A stretch of 64,000 nt of DNA from Cladosporium sp. IMV 00045 (GCA_001931905.2 MSJI02000541.1:1-64000); one strand, 5' to 3'. Positions 42,585 through 54,083 are shown, numbered from the stretch's first letter. A program made the numbers and translations. The notes: generated from the sequence alone by a model not told the origin.

Positions 42585-45314
42585 CTACCACAGAAACTGT
42601 ACGAACCCGACCAGGACAGTAAATCCTGCCAACTTCTGAACTCCAACACGGCCCGTCGCCGCAGACTCATCTCCATCATAAACTGCGACGACATCATCTT
42701 CGTTGTCGTCGCCGTCGTCGCCATCGTCGCCAGGCTCACCCGTCGCTTCAGGACCATTTCCTGATCGAGTTGTGCTCGCAGCTCGAGTGGTAGTTTTCCC
42801 GTCCGCTACAGCAACAACGCCCGACCCAGACGGCAAGGCTGAGTACACGGTTCCAGACACGGTGGCCGCGGACTCGCCGACGGTGATGGTGACGTCTCCT
42901 GCTACTACGTAGCTACCAGATGCTTCACCTTCTGCATTTTCGTTGTCGCCTGAGATTCCCTGCTCGATGAAGGGGGCGAAGTCGTCTGATTCTTCGTCGT
43001 CGTCGCCATCTGACACGGCTAGAACGCCACCTCCAGACGGGAGAGCCGAGTAGACGGTCCCGGAGATTGTTGTTGGAGCGCCGCCTACTGTGACTGTAAC
43101 GCTATCGCCGAGGACGTAGCCGTTTGAGACGCTCTGCACGGCGCTGATGGTATCCACGGAGGGGACCCTGGTAGCTTCGGCAGCGTCAAGCGTGGTGGTG
43201 GCTCCGTTCGCCTCAACGACGATTCCGCTGCTCCCTGGTAGGGCGGAATATGTCGTACCCTGAATCGTGGCTGCTGGACCGCCCGGCGAGAGACTTTGGT
43301 TTGGGAGTCCATATCCATCCTCTCCTTCTGAAGAGGCGTCGATTCCGTACTCCGCCAACGAAGATCCAGCCACAGTGGTTGATTGACCGTCAGCGACGAC
43401 CACAACACCGGAACCAGAAGGTAGAGCAGAGAATGTGCTGCCAGAAATAGTAGCCGCGGCGCCGCCTGCTGTGATACTGAGCTCGTCAACAACGAAGCCC
43501 TGGGAATCCGGCGCCTCGACGATGTGAGGAGCACTGGACACGTCATTGCCAGCCGCTGGGGTGAGAGAGGCGGCATCCATGGTGCTGCTCTCGCCATTGG
43601 CGAATGCAGCAACGCCTTGGGATGATGGCAGGACAGAGAATGTCGTGCCTCCAGCTGTTGCTGCTTGTCCGCCTGCGCTTATCGTGGCAGAAGGGCCCAC
43701 TACCAGGGCAGAGCCGCTATTAGTCAGGAAGACCGATGGCTGGTTGGTGTTGATGACAGGGATGGTCCTGCTTGAAGGAGCATCTCCATTAGAGCCGCCT
43801 GCTGTGGGTTGCGCGCCTGCAGCTTGGGTCGTGTCCTCGGGCGACTGCTGATCGTCGGAGTTGCCAGCTTCGCTATCTTGGTCTGCCGTGTCGGTTGAGC
43901 TATCATTCGAAGAGGAGTCGGCTTCGTTTGAGTTGCTGCCACTCTGCTGTGAGCCATTGCCGGCAGATGAGTCTGAGTCGTCCTGGTCTGATGAAGTGTC
44001 TGAGCTTCCGTTTGATGGAGGTTTAGATTCATCCGAATCGTTGTCACTTTGCTGGTTGGAGTTGCCTCCATTTGATGAAGGGTTGGCTTCATCGGAGTTG
44101 TCACCACTTTGCTGATTCGAGTTGCCTCCACTAGATTCGGAGCTATCATCCTCTGCTGGGTTGATGGGGCTGTCGTTCTGAGGAGGGTTGTCATCGTTTG
44201 ACTCGTCATTACTCTCTTGAGCGGGACCGGTCGCAGGCTGGGTCGGACGGGTCTCGTTTGATTCCTCATCTTCTTCGTTGCCATTGTCGGAAGGTTCATC
44301 AGATGGCGGTGTGGATTGCTCGTCGTAAGGTCTGTCCTCATCTGGGTCTGCAGAGTCGGAAAGCTCTGGGGATGACTCATTCCCCCCTGTTGGGGCGGGC
44401 GAATCCTCGTTGTCTTCTGGATTCTCCTGTGGAGGCACAATAAGAGTGCCGGTAGACGTTGGTTGGATAATCGCAGACGGTCGATTTGTCGAAGTAGACT
44501 GATCGTCATCTGAAGGGGTAGAGCTAGGAGGTGCTTGGCTTGTAGATGTTTCTGTGGGCAAGGCAGTATTGCTGCCGCCGCCGGGTCGTGCCTGTGTCGT
44601 TGTAGGGTCTGAGGCGCTCGACGAGGTTGTTCTTGAAGTTGGCGGTACAGTCGAGCTGCGTGTGAAGTCGAGAGTGATCACGGGAAGCTTGATATCATTG
44701 GCCGGTGTTAGAGCCACCGGGGAGCCTCCAGGCATGATCAAAGTGCATTGCTCGACTCCTGCCACGTCGGAGAAGTATTTGGAAAGATCAGGCATCAGCC
44801 AGAAAGCGTTACCGCCTGAGAATGTCTCTATGACGGGATCGGTGTATGTCACCATGGTTGGGAACCGGGTCGCCCAGCCGTTGGTACAGGTAGATTGGCC
44901 ATCGTCGTTCGTTGTGGTGATCGGTCCACCAGCTGAAAACAAGCCGCCGACTCGCAGTGAGGACCCGGCTGTCTCGGTGAGTGTGACTGTCTCCCAAAAC
45001 CATTCGGTGCCAACTGCGAAGGCAAGGTATTTGGCTACTAGCTCGCATTCATCGTTGACCCAGTAGTCGTCGGCTGGGGTGTATGCACTGACCGCCGCTG
45101 AGTTACATGAAATCGAGGTGGAAGTTGTATTATAATTAGGGTCAACATAGAGTTGTGTCGATCGTAGCGCAGGTATTGACGAGTTGCCTGGGGACCACGT
45201 TGCGAGGCCTGGTTCAATCATGAGCCAGGGACATGGCCCGCAACCTGACGGGGCTGCAGTTGTTGATGCATTAGTAAAAGTGAAAGATGGAAGAATAGTA
45301 GATGGCGTAGACAT
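42585..45314 (-). CDS. Repeat-rich cell-surface protein with GPI-like tail
   Basis: 909 aa from the ATG at 45314; the frame is open to a TTG at 45341. Three parts. Residues ~1-220 form a Cys-containing domain. Residues ~220-530 are Ser/Thr/Pro-rich, then Asn/Gln/Ser/Asp-rich with tandem units such as SSGGNSNQQSGDNSDEANPS. Residues ~530-870 carry five imperfect repeats of the type GGxAATIxGTTFSALPSGSG followed by GVVVVADG. The C-terminus is hydrophobic (LAGFTVLVGFVQFLW), preceded by small residues, consistent with a GPI-anchor signal. A signal peptide is expected but not visible, so an upstream exon was probably missed. The likely site is the cell wall or plasma membrane; function unknown. Confidence 0.75.
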   Translation of the reverse strand: MSTPSTILPSFTFTNASTTAAPSGCGPCPWLMIEPGLATWSPGNSSIPALRSTQLYVDPNYNTTSTSISCNSAAVSAYTPADDYWVNDECELVAKYLAFAVGTEWFWETVTLTETAGSSLRVGGLFSAGGPITTTNDDGQSTCTNGWATRFPTMVTYTDPVIETFSGGNAFWLMPDLSKYFSDVAGVEQCTLIMPGGSPVALTPANDIKLPVITLDFTRSSTVPPTSRTTSSSASDPTTTQARPGGGSNTALPTETSTSQAPPSSTPSDDDQSTSTNRPSAIIQPTSTGTLIVPPQENPEDNEDSPAPTGGNESSPELSDSADPDEDRPYDEQSTPPSDEPSDNGNEEDEESNETRPTQPATGPAQESNDESNDDNPPQNDSPINPAEDDSSESSGGNSNQQSGDNSDEANPSSNGGNSNQQSDNDSDESKPPSNGSSDTSSDQDDSDSSAGNGSQQSGSNSNEADSSSNDSSTDTADQDSEAGNSDDQQSPEDTTQAAGAQPTAGGSNGDAPSSRTIPVINTNQPSVFLTNSGSALVVGPSATISAGGQAATAGGTTFSVLPSSQGVAAFANGESSTMDAASLTPAAGNDVSSAPHIVEAPDSQGFVVDELSITAGGAAATISGSTFSALPSGSGVVVVADGQSTTVAGSSLAEYGIDASSEGEDGYGLPNQSLSPGGPAATIQGTTYSALPGSSGIVVEANGATTTLDAAEATRVPSVDTISAVQSVSNGYVLGDSVTVTVGGAPTTISGTVYSALPSGGGVLAVSDGDDDEESDDFAPFIEQGISGDNENAEGEASGSYVVAGDVTITVGESAATVSGTVYSALPSGSGVVAVADGKTTTRAASTTRSGNGPEATGEPGDDGDDGDDNEDDVVAVYDGDESAATGRVGVQKLAGFTVLVGFVQFLW

Positions 45315-46764
45315 CGTAGCAGGCCAACTTTTGGCGTGCAATATTACAATGAAAAAGCAGAATCAAAGTGGTGACTGACTTCGAAGGACACCGCGAGCAT
45401 ATGTGCACCTTTCACACCATCTGCCTTTTAGGGTTCAATCTGACATTCATCACAACATCTTTCAGCTCTTCGTTAGCACAGGGCTTGTGTATGCGTCCGG
45501 GTGTTAGTTAGGCGACCCGGCCTTCCAACATTGCTCGCGGCCATTCCGTAGCGAAGCTTCATCCCGGTCCTGTATCCGTGATTCGGCGCAGAAAACAACC
45601 CCAAGTGATCCTGCAAGTCCGGAATGGGTAAAGCAGCAGGGGTGTTGGGCTAGACCGAAAATAATGTTTTCCTTCGACAGAATTTAACCGGTGACCGCTT
45701 GTGTTCCGCACGCTATGTTGAGGGAAAGATTTACATCTGGTGCCAGTCATTGCTTGAGCCTGTAGGTGTTTCACAATCCCCATGGGATTGTTTTTTAAAA
45801 AGTCATTTGAGCAAGGGTATCTCGTGGCATCGGTTGTGACTTACTCGCTCTGCGGCCAAGACATTTATATTGCGAGGCTGAGCGCTGCATATCGATAGTC
45901 GCTACCCATTCTTAGACTTGGCGGGAAAAGCAAAGGTCTTGCACATCCACGAAGCGAGTGTTGGATACCTTGTCTTTCGACAACCTCTGAATTGATGAAT
46001 CTCGCAGATGATTGTGTCTTGTGAAGCATCATTCCGCGGGCACGTCCGACGGTCTGAATGCAATTCGTGAGCTCGTACGTCCCTTCTGACTTATTACAAA
46101 TCAAGCCAGGCAGTCCAAGCACATGTCAGCCGTACGTTGTCTGGACTGCTAAAGTTCATCCGTGCAGAAGGATAATAAAGGAGTCGCTTTGGAAGACAGC
46201 AAGGTTGTCGTAGGATGGAAGGATCTGAAGTTGACGGAAAAATTAAGACCTAGGCGACCGCCGGGCAGCCTGAGGCTTCGGGATGTTGGGGGCCATTTCT
46301 ACCTCCTATATCCGAATGAACAATGAGGCTCGGTACTGGTACAGGCGGAATTATAGAGACAATAATAGAACCAGTCCTCTCAATGGCGGACGTCTCTTTA
46401 CGTCTCGGATGTCGGTCGAGCTCTTGTAGAAGAATTTTGCGGACTTGTATTTGGCGATGATCTGTGCTACTGTAACAACAGATGGTGTAGAACGCAGTCG
46501 TATTGGAGAATCCACAGGCTGTTTTTCAAGAACATGTTACCGTGCAGATTTTTAGAGGCTTTCATACGTATGCGCTTCCTGCAATTCGTGTCGTTGAAGA
46601 TCATGGTGGTCGCAAGGTTAAGGTTTAAGAACGCCCCGTCGGTACCGGCCATCCAACGACTTCAAAGTTTGTCACGGTTTCTTGGAAATCCGCGCGTTAC
46701 ATTTGTACTGTACATGCAAGGGGTTTGAACTTGTATCTTCACGTACCAATGTAGACCCGGCAAT
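45315..46764. other. Divergent intergenic region between two cell-surface genes
   Basis: About 1.45 kb with no supported gene. It probably holds the missing first exon or signal-peptide codons of the left gene and both promoters. The small frame MLAVSF at about 45416 on the minus strand cannot be joined in phase to the main frame by the splice sites I tried. Confidence 0.4.
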
Positions 46765-48476
46765 ATGGCGCCGCCTTCTCACCTCTCGAAAGTCTTTCTC
46801 AGCGCTATTGTTGCCGCCGCACATCTGGCGGCAGCGAATCCTCATAATCACTCGGACGCGCATGGTGGATCCAGCAACTTGCTTAGCACGCCAACATGGA
46901 CAGTCGCTGCGACCGGCGCAGGTGGGTGTGAAGCTCGGCCTTCAGAAGAGACTCCACCACTCAAGCAAGTAGCATCTTACTAACACGGTACAGGGACATC
47001 TTATGCTGAGGCTTGCAACAGCGAACATGCAGTCTATGATACTCTGCTGAGCTACGGCATCACGCCTACTGGCACGGATGTCTACGTGCCCACATGGTCG
47101 ACGACCACCAAATTCATCGCGCCAACCACCAAGTTGTGCGATGGGCGCATTAGAGTCGTGGGTTCGCTCACCGTAGACCATGTCGGCAGTGTGTTCACCT
47201 CAGGTGTACCGACCATCACCTATACTGGCCCGGCTCCTTCGTGCAGTATCCAGTCCTCAGACTGTGTCTGGCTGCAAAGCTCATACCTCTCAGCCGAAAG
47301 CAGTTTCACATCCTCGTTATCGAAGTACCCCGATGCTCCGCCTGGTGACTCGCCGGGAGTACCAAGATGCTACGTGCGAGATCTTTCAGACAAAGCCTGC
47401 GGACAGTGTACTATCCATGGCAACAGCGTGCAGCTTCTGTACTTCCCTGTCACCGAGGACATATCACGAGACATGTGTGCAACTGCACCGGCTTCCTCTA
47501 TCATTTGCCCTTATGGTCCCACTTACGGCCACGACGATACGGTGTCCGGGTTTGCGACGGCACCGTGCCAGTACATTAAAACAGGTTACCCTACAACGAC
47601 GAATAGCGGCCCAAGTACTGTAGTCAACGGCACCACTTTATACTCTAACATGGCGTACATCTCATACGACACCCTTTACGCCACCAACAGCTGCGGAAGG
47701 GTCGGCGGTACCTATACCAATGGTCTAGTGCCAGTGGCGTCCTCAGATGTGTATTCTGTCAGCGGGTATCATTTTTTCATGACCCACGCCGCATACCCGT
47801 TCCGCTTCCAAGACTTGATTCCTCCAGTTCCCGCTAGCGCTTACTTGTGCCAGCCGAATTGCGACAATAGCGAGAGCCCTCTGGGCGACGGCGATGAATT
47901 GAATGGAGTCTTGGGTGGCGGACTCGGATTTTGCTTGACCATTATCGATGAGAAATACCGTCCGTGGCTTGCGGTGCCGCCACAGATGCGAGCTTTGGAT
48001 CCCGACTTTGAGAATTGGTATGTGTTGCTTGTTTTCTCGTTTGGACCTGCATGCTGACGAAAAATAGCCTCCTTGGGTTAGACGGCCTTTACGATCCTCC
48101 GCGCCTAATGACATCGGCTTCCTCGCTAGACGTCCCATACGCATCTAGCACACCCACATCGGATGCTCAACCGCAACTTTCGCCGTCGCAGACCACCGCA
48201 TTCCCTACGGTGGCACCGGATGGCCTCGACTTGCCGGGATTCCCGGGCTCGCCTGTTTCCACAGCTTTGGCGGAAACGAAAACACTGGAGATGACAACGC
48301 CTTCCGGCTCTGGAGAAACTCCATCCACCACTCCGGATGGCGCCTCGGTTCAATCTTCTACGTCAGTCACCGATGATACCAGCGCTACGGGATCCTCAGG
48401 AGCTGGCGCTGTTCTTGTGTCTTCACACCTTTGCAGCCTGGTCGCTCTCTGTTTCATGTTGTGGTTCGCCGTTTGA
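46765..48476 (+). CDS. Secreted Cys-containing surface protein with GPI-like tail
   Basis: Exons 46765..46921, 46994..48017 and 48068..48476 join to 529 aa. The introns (GTGGGT/CAG and GTATGT/TAG) are 72 and 50 nt. The N-terminus MAPPSHLSKVFLSAIVAAAH is a signal peptide. The ectodomain of about 350 residues has at least ten cysteines and many Asn-X-Ser/Thr sites, with Tyr/Thr/Ser-rich beta-like sequence. A Ser/Thr/Pro-rich stalk follows from about residue 420, and the end is SSHLCSLVALCFMLWFAV after small residues, a GPI-type signal. I recognise no enzymatic family; it resembles fungal cell-wall or adhesion-like proteins. Divergent from the repeat-rich surface protein. Confidence 0.78.
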
Positions 48477-49734
48477 AAGGCGAACATCAACTGCGCATGA
48501 AAGTTCTGGCGCAAAGAGTTTCTGGAGATCTCCCGACGAACTTCTCAGACACTGCCATCAAATCAAGGCAACTAGCTGCTGCAGAAGATCTACACAAGTT
48601 TCGCGATCTACGGTCATCTTGTGTCAGCATATAGCTATGCGATCTTCTCGAGCCGATAAATTCCACGTCTGGATGTACGATGGGCCGTCTGCGAGCTTCG
48701 TATCTTAGCCTTGAATATGCTACGAAAGAGCGCCCAGCTTATCCTGCATGCACAGCAGGAGGCCCCGAAGTGCCTGAAGGCCTCCGATGGCACACGGCGT
48801 GGCGATTAAAGATGTTCATAAGGCGTTTGCTATCAATCATCGCCAACTTGATAGACGTTTTGTGACGCCCGCACGGCACCAAGGTTGGATGACCAGTCTG
48901 CGGACGACGCTCATTGCGCCTAGAGCTATACAACGAGCGTTAAATGAATGCGAATATACGCAATTGCATGAACTTCACCAAGAGATACCGCCATTCGTGG
49001 AAACGGATTGCTTTGTTAAACGACAAGCACGGGTCGGAGAATACTGGTGCGCTTTCCAGCGTGGCTATAAATATTGTCTGCTCTGGTTTTGGAGGGTTTG
49101 ATCGCCGGCAGCACGTAGCTTGCTCAGTCATTCTTGAAAGAAGGGGAAACATAAGAAGAAAGAGAGAAGAAAGCGATACACTATCAATTGCCTGGGAGGT
49201 CAGACGATCACTTCTGAGCTGCAAGGCTGAGACGTGGCTTGCATGATCCCAACTCAGCCTTGGGGACTTCGCCACCAGCCAAGTTTGTAATGTTGCATGT
49301 ACCTGTTGGCGCCAATCGGACTTGGGATGTTCATATTTGGAATACGATTCACGAAGAGGCATGTGGGGATCCTTATAATTCGTCTCGCGTGCTTGTTGGG
49401 CATGACTGATTCGAAGCGTTTCAGACCATTCTAAGGAGCAATGGCCAGGCACTCAGACGCAGAGCTGCTGTGGAACGCGACAATCGCTGTCTACATTGCG
49501 CTTCCCGTAAGTTAAGTGGTCAGCCTTTGATTAACGCTGCCTTGCCTGGTGATGGCGTGTGCATCGTGGCGCTGCTGCATGTCGCCACGCTCCTAGTGTG
49601 TAGGTGCGAAGCGCAGGTCACAGCCTTCTGCGACTCCAATATAAGTGTACGATCGTCGGTCACCTAGCCTTGCGATTTACTGAGAGCTTCTCTTCTCTCA
49701 AAGTGCTTGCGTGGAAAACCCTGGACACGAACTG
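48477..49734. other. Intergenic region
   Basis: About 1.26 kb. Short open frames on both strands (e.g. 48787-49101 + and 48940-49452 -) overlap each other and have no recognisable family. No gene supported. Confidence 0.4.
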
Positions 49735-51451
49735 ATGGCCACTTTCGACATCGACTGCACTCTTCCGCCTGCTCGTACAGCATTTGTGCGTTCTCCAAAT
49801 GCCAGAGGGACGTTAGACATCGTATGGGGCTGCCTAGCCGTCATAGTGCTATGCACGTGGTCGGTCCTGCACTTGAACGTTCCACTTCAGGTGGTTCCAA
49901 GGAACCGCAAGCAGAAGTTTATACGCGCTATCAACCGTACTTCATCGAAACTCTGTTGGATGTTTTTCAACATTCTGGCTCCAGAGATGCCTTTTGCTCA
50001 GGCAGCCATTGGCATTGCCTCGGAGCAGCTGCTCAAGCGTAGATTCGATAAGTGGAAGGAGATTGATGGTGTGTCTTGGAGCAGAGCTCATACGCAGCTG
50101 GCCAATATGGGTGGCTTTGTGGTTGCCTTTGGTCCAGACACAGAGCGCCTTGCACAGCGTGCCGATGTCGAGCAGGAAGATGACTTGACTTGCGTGGTAG
50201 GACAGAAACATTGCAAACGTATGTCAACCGTCTGAGAGATCTGATTCCAGATGCATCAACTCATCAGTTTTACAAGGCAACCGAAAATCGATGACCGTTC
50301 GCCCTTTCGAGCATACTAGTGCTCCGGTATCACCCACGATTGTCAATACCAAAGCAGCTCTAGAACTCCGAAATTCACGGATCAGATCATCTCATAGATA
50401 CTTGACAAGCTCGGAAAGGCTTCTGCCTCAAGTTCAAAAATTCGAGGACCGTCACGCCTCGAAGGCCTGCCCCCATAGTATGCCCATGTCCTACTGGAGC
50501 GGAGATTTAGACTTTCATTTAGACGCTGCCAATATCACGACGGCACGAAAGTCATACGAAACCTTCTTATGGTATCAGTTCTCGGATAACGTGGAAGGAG
50601 AATTCTCACTGGACAATGCAGCCTGTTGGCCTTCCAACCTCAAAGTGCTTTGTACCAGTGAATGGGTGTTAGATGCGAAACAACTTCTCCTCGCTCGCTC
50701 GCTGGGGATAATCTCGAGACTTCCTGCAATCTCAGAAGATCAGATCGAAGACATGAACAAGGGAGATGCTTTTGTCAAAATCCTAGCGATTTGCCAGATC
50801 TCCTGGCTCTGCATTCAGCTCATTGTTCGACGAAAGCAGGGAATGCCCATGACCCAGCTTGAGGTGCTCACTCTGGCTTTCACCATTTGCTCAGTTCTAA
50901 CATATATCATGCTTTACAACCGACCCAAAGATGTTCAGACAACTCGACAAATACACGCTACTCGCTATCCAACGCCGAAAGAAATGACCCGCATCGCACA
51001 TAGGGGGCCTCAGGTCTACCTGGGGTCCCGCTATAACAGTGCGATACCGAACAATGCAATTCACCGGACAAGAGGGTTTTACCTTCCTTTGTCTTCCATC
51101 ACCGCCATCCTGATCTTCGGAAGTCTCCATTTTGTTGCCTGGGGTTTTGAATACCCGAGTCCGATTCAAAAGACTCTCTGGAAAGCTAGCACTATCGCTA
51201 CCTTGACAACGTTTCCTGCTATGCTATTGTTCGATGGTATCAACTGGCTAGCAATGAAGCTTCCTCCGCAATGGTCGGTGCGTGATTACTCAGTGCAACG
51301 GCTATACTTTATTGTCGGCAATACGCTTTGTTGGCCTGTTTTCGTTGCCGCGCGGCTCTTTATCCTATGGGAATCGGTAAACTCCTTACGATATCAGCCG
51401 TCAGAAACTTTCCGGAGCACCTGGGTTGCAGATATTCCTCATGCAGGATGA
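49735..51451 (+). CDS. Fungal multi-pass membrane protein (TFDIDCTLPP family), frame disturbed in the middle
   Basis: The model 49735..50218 plus 50268..51451 gives 555 aa. The frame extends upstream to a GTG at 49711; the first ATG is at 49735 and gives MATFDIDCTLPPARTAFVRS, the opening of a widespread uncharacterised fungal membrane-protein family with NARGTLDIVWGCLAVIVLCTWSVLH. The C-terminal half has hydrophobic segments such as LEVLTLAFTICSVLTYIMLY, SITAILIFGSLHFVAWGF and FIVGNTLCWPVFVAARLFIL, and the conserved link NRPKDV. The two halves are in different frames. A GTATGT donor at 50219 and an AG at 50266-50267 can join them, but a third frame across the junction also reads like protein. 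The exact splice, or a decayed gene, is uncertain. Confidence 0.6.
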
Positions 51452-52147
51452 ATACTGTTCTATCGAAAGGGTTCTTCGTGCGCTCGGATTTCTGAGCGAG
51501 ACTGGGCATCTAGTGGACTGCTACATAGGAGCTGTATAATATCTTTGCTTGCGTCACAGTGCATACGACAATAAGCATGCCATACATCAGCACCGAAAAA
51601 TCGGTTGGCTTGATTGCATGCAGGCGGAAGACATTGTTGCTTTCACTTGACCTCTCCACCCTACTCCTTTCCACAAAGTTGCACCCTGTACTGTTTCTCA
51701 TCTTACGATTCCATGTACGCGTGTCTCTTCATGACACACGTATCAGTGACAGTCAATGATAGAATAGGCCGGAGTCAGTTACCTGGATAGACTTAAGGGG
51801 TAGCATATGTCTGCATACATCCCGGCCGCAGCCAGACTACATTTGACCAGGGATCAGCAGTAGTTCATGTGAGGTACTCGACATGTGAATCTTCGATGAT
51901 ATAGTTAAAAGGCTTTCAACAGTTAGTACACACGACCATGAAAACTGGGCATCCCGTCTGCGAACAGGTGAAGTATGTAAGACGCATTGTATGGCTTTTC
52001 GTGAACATGAACGATGAGCACTGTACATCATAATGAAAAGATGGAAACCAACAATGTGCATCCTAAAAATGCATAAGAAACGCTGAGTCGCGATCGCTCT
52101 CAGCTAAAACAGCCAGCGCTTGGCTAATGAAATGATATGGTGCCTTG
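51452..52147. other. Intergenic region between the membrane protein and the Zn2Cys6 gene
   Basis: Convergent 3' flanks. Holds the 5S fragment; nothing else recognised. Confidence 0.4.
51928..51962 (+). pseudogene. Truncated 5S rRNA-like fragment
   Basis: Matches the first ~45 nt of the 5S gene at 56184, with an 8-nt deletion after GACCAT and two base changes (ACATACG to ACACACG; GTCCGC to GTCTGC). The shared core is GAAAACTGGGCATCCCGTC. TTAG at -5 to -8 is also shared, hinting at copying from a genomic 5S locus. The rest of the gene is absent, so it is not functional. Confidence 0.75.
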
Positions 52148-53310
52148 TCAGTCAGCTGGTTGGGGACTCAATACCCTCAGTCGGTCTTGGGCTTGTTCCA
52201 TGGGCCATCGCATCCAATGTTGCATCGTGCAGTCCAATGCGTGGCTGATACCACGTAGTGCGTACTCTGCCCAGTCTTGCGTGTACCAGGCGGTATGAAC
52301 TGCCGTCATCGCAGCGACGTAGTGTGCCAAGATGATAAGTGCTGGTGGATTGTACGCTTGGAGCAGTGTTATGTAGTCCATCGGAACCACGACCTGCCAC
52401 CGGGAAACATCCCCTAATTCGACACTTCCCGTGCGTAGGATGTATGTTATGTTCTGGTAGGTGTTTCGAAGCTCAGACAGAGCGGTTTGACAGTGCTGAA
52501 GGGCGTTGGGGTCCATTCCGTACGTGATCAGCATGTGCTGGACTTCTGCAAAACGGGCAGAGACACTGGGCGGCAGACTGGCCTCTGTAGGCTCGGGGTC
52601 GCGCCGCATTTGCAAGAGCCCAGCCAGCGGTCCTGCCATAATGCGCTCGTAAGACAAATGAATCATGTCCCTCACGCCCCTTGTTAGGATGAAAAGCTCA
52701 GTGATGGTGTCCATATCAAGTGCTGCGGAGTCAGCTTGAGCACAGCTTCGTGCCATGGACGAGATTGCTAATGTGGCAGAAAGTGCGAAGAGAGCATCAA
52801 CGAGCTCGGGATCGACAGGCGATGATAGAATGGAGCGGAATCTCTCAAGCGCCAAAGCCTGATGCCTATCGCATCTCTGCAAATGCTGCTTGGACGAGTG
52901 TAGTTGGAGACGCGCCAAGTGAAGAGCCGCGAGAGCCAGAAGTCCGTGCATAAGAAAAGGATGCTTGACGGCTTGTTGCGGTATATAGTCCCGCCAGAGG
53001 TGTATCAGGTCCTCTCGAATACCCACGATGTCACATACTGTCGTTGCGTAGTGGTACATCAATTCCCTAGGTAAGTGTCAGCACATACCCGGATCTTGTC
53101 GTCAGCTCGCTATAGTCCTCACACATACAAGTCAAGAGCCCACTCTTCAGTATTAGAAGGTAGCGTCGGATCTGCCGCTGGCGCAAGAAAGCTGCAGTCC
53201 TCATTGCGTCGGCGACAGGCGCCGCAGGGGACTTCTTCGTCACACTTCACCCGCCTTTTCTTACACTGTAGACATCCTCGCCTTGTCTTTCTTGACCCAA
53301 GCTGTGGCAT
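52148..53310 (-). CDS. Zn2Cys6 transcription factor, UPC2-like
   Basis: Complement of 52148..53066 and 53123..53310, 368 aa; the 56-nt intron has a GTGAGG donor and TAG acceptor in phase 2. The frame extends to a TTG at 53370, but the first ATG is at 53310. The zinc cluster is complete: Cys13, Cys16, Cys23, Cys29, Cys32 and Cys39, with the basic stretch KKRRVK. The sequence VELMYHYATTVCD opens the regulatory domain, and HPFLMHGLLALAALHLARLQ is a strong family mark of short Upc2-like fungal regulators. No DNA target is known. Divergent from the FAD oxidoreductase, with repeated sequence motifs in between, which suggests it may control that gene and itself. Confidence 0.87.
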
Positions 53311-53403
53311 CTCTCTGTCCTCGGGTAGTGAAGCTGCTTCAGAGTAGTGTCCGCAGTGTGGTGAAGTCAATCGCTGGCATAGTGCACGTCGACATGATCA
53401 TTG

Positions 53404-53667
53404 TTCGCACCGAGACCGAATGAGAAAGGATCAAAGGATCCGCAGATTTGCAGGTCTGAGCGTGAAGGATTTATAGAGTTTGAAGGGAAGGATTCGCACC
53501 GAGATCGAGCGGGAGGCGGCGGGAAGGATTCACACCAAAATCGGTGGCTGGCTTCCCTCCTCGCACCGAGTTCGAGGTTACGTGAAGCTGCGACTCGTGG
53601 AATCTACCAGTTTCTCAGCGGTAAGGTCATATACTGAAGAGGAGGATCAGATTCGCACCGAGTTCGA
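53404..53667 (+). promoter_or_regulatory. Cluster of five degenerate motif copies
   Basis: Copies near TTCGCACCGAGWTCGAG start at 53404, 53493, 53529, 53560 and 53651. The best-preserved ones are 53493-53509 and 53651-53667; the one at 53529 is the most diverged (TTCACACCAAAATCGG). Two copies share a longer unit beginning GGGAAGGATTC. Read on the minus strand, most contain CTCGGTGCGA with a CGG triplet, as in Zn2Cys6 targets. They lie 94-357 bp upstream of the regulator and 417-680 bp upstream of the oxidoreductase. They could be binding sites or a decayed tandem repeat. Confidence 0.55.
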
Positions 53668-54083
53668 GATTGTTACCCGATCCTGCGCCTCGCCATCTTG
53701 GGTGTTCGATGACAAGCTTCGCAGATCGACCCTCAGCTCTGGTCAAGTAGCGTTGCGTTATACCCAAGCGTATGCTTCAGTACTCCATATCGAATCTCCA
53801 TTCTCCTTTGGCCCCAAGGTACTTCCTCTTATCTTTGGGTGATTTCAAGGCACATCATTCTGCTAAGCCTCTACGTATCTACGCAATTGCTAAACCTTCA
53901 TCTCAGAGCACCTACTGACGATCTTTCAGCTAAAAATGCGCCGTCATGGCATGTTTCTTGAAGGCCAGCCAAATATAAATAGCATGCCATATGTTCGATA
54001 CATCCATCGTTCACTTCCAACAAAGAATTCTCATCGTCTTTCACTGACTCCTACAAACAATACCTTTTCTCAAAGTCTCCTCG
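53668..54083. promoter_or_regulatory. Promoter region of the FAD oxidoreductase
   Basis: Remaining part of the divergent intergenic region. No gene. A ccaaatataaatagc TATA-like stretch lies at about 53967-53981, about 105 bp before the start codon. Confidence 0.4.

Noticed and set aside
37675..48578. Exact 16-mer TCAAGGCAACTAGCTG at 37675 and 48563
   Set aside because: About one shared 16-mer is expected by chance in 64 kb, and the flanks do not match.
48787..49452. Overlapping frames on both strands downstream of the second surface protein
   Set aside because: Mutually overlapping, no domain, no splice pairing that extends them.
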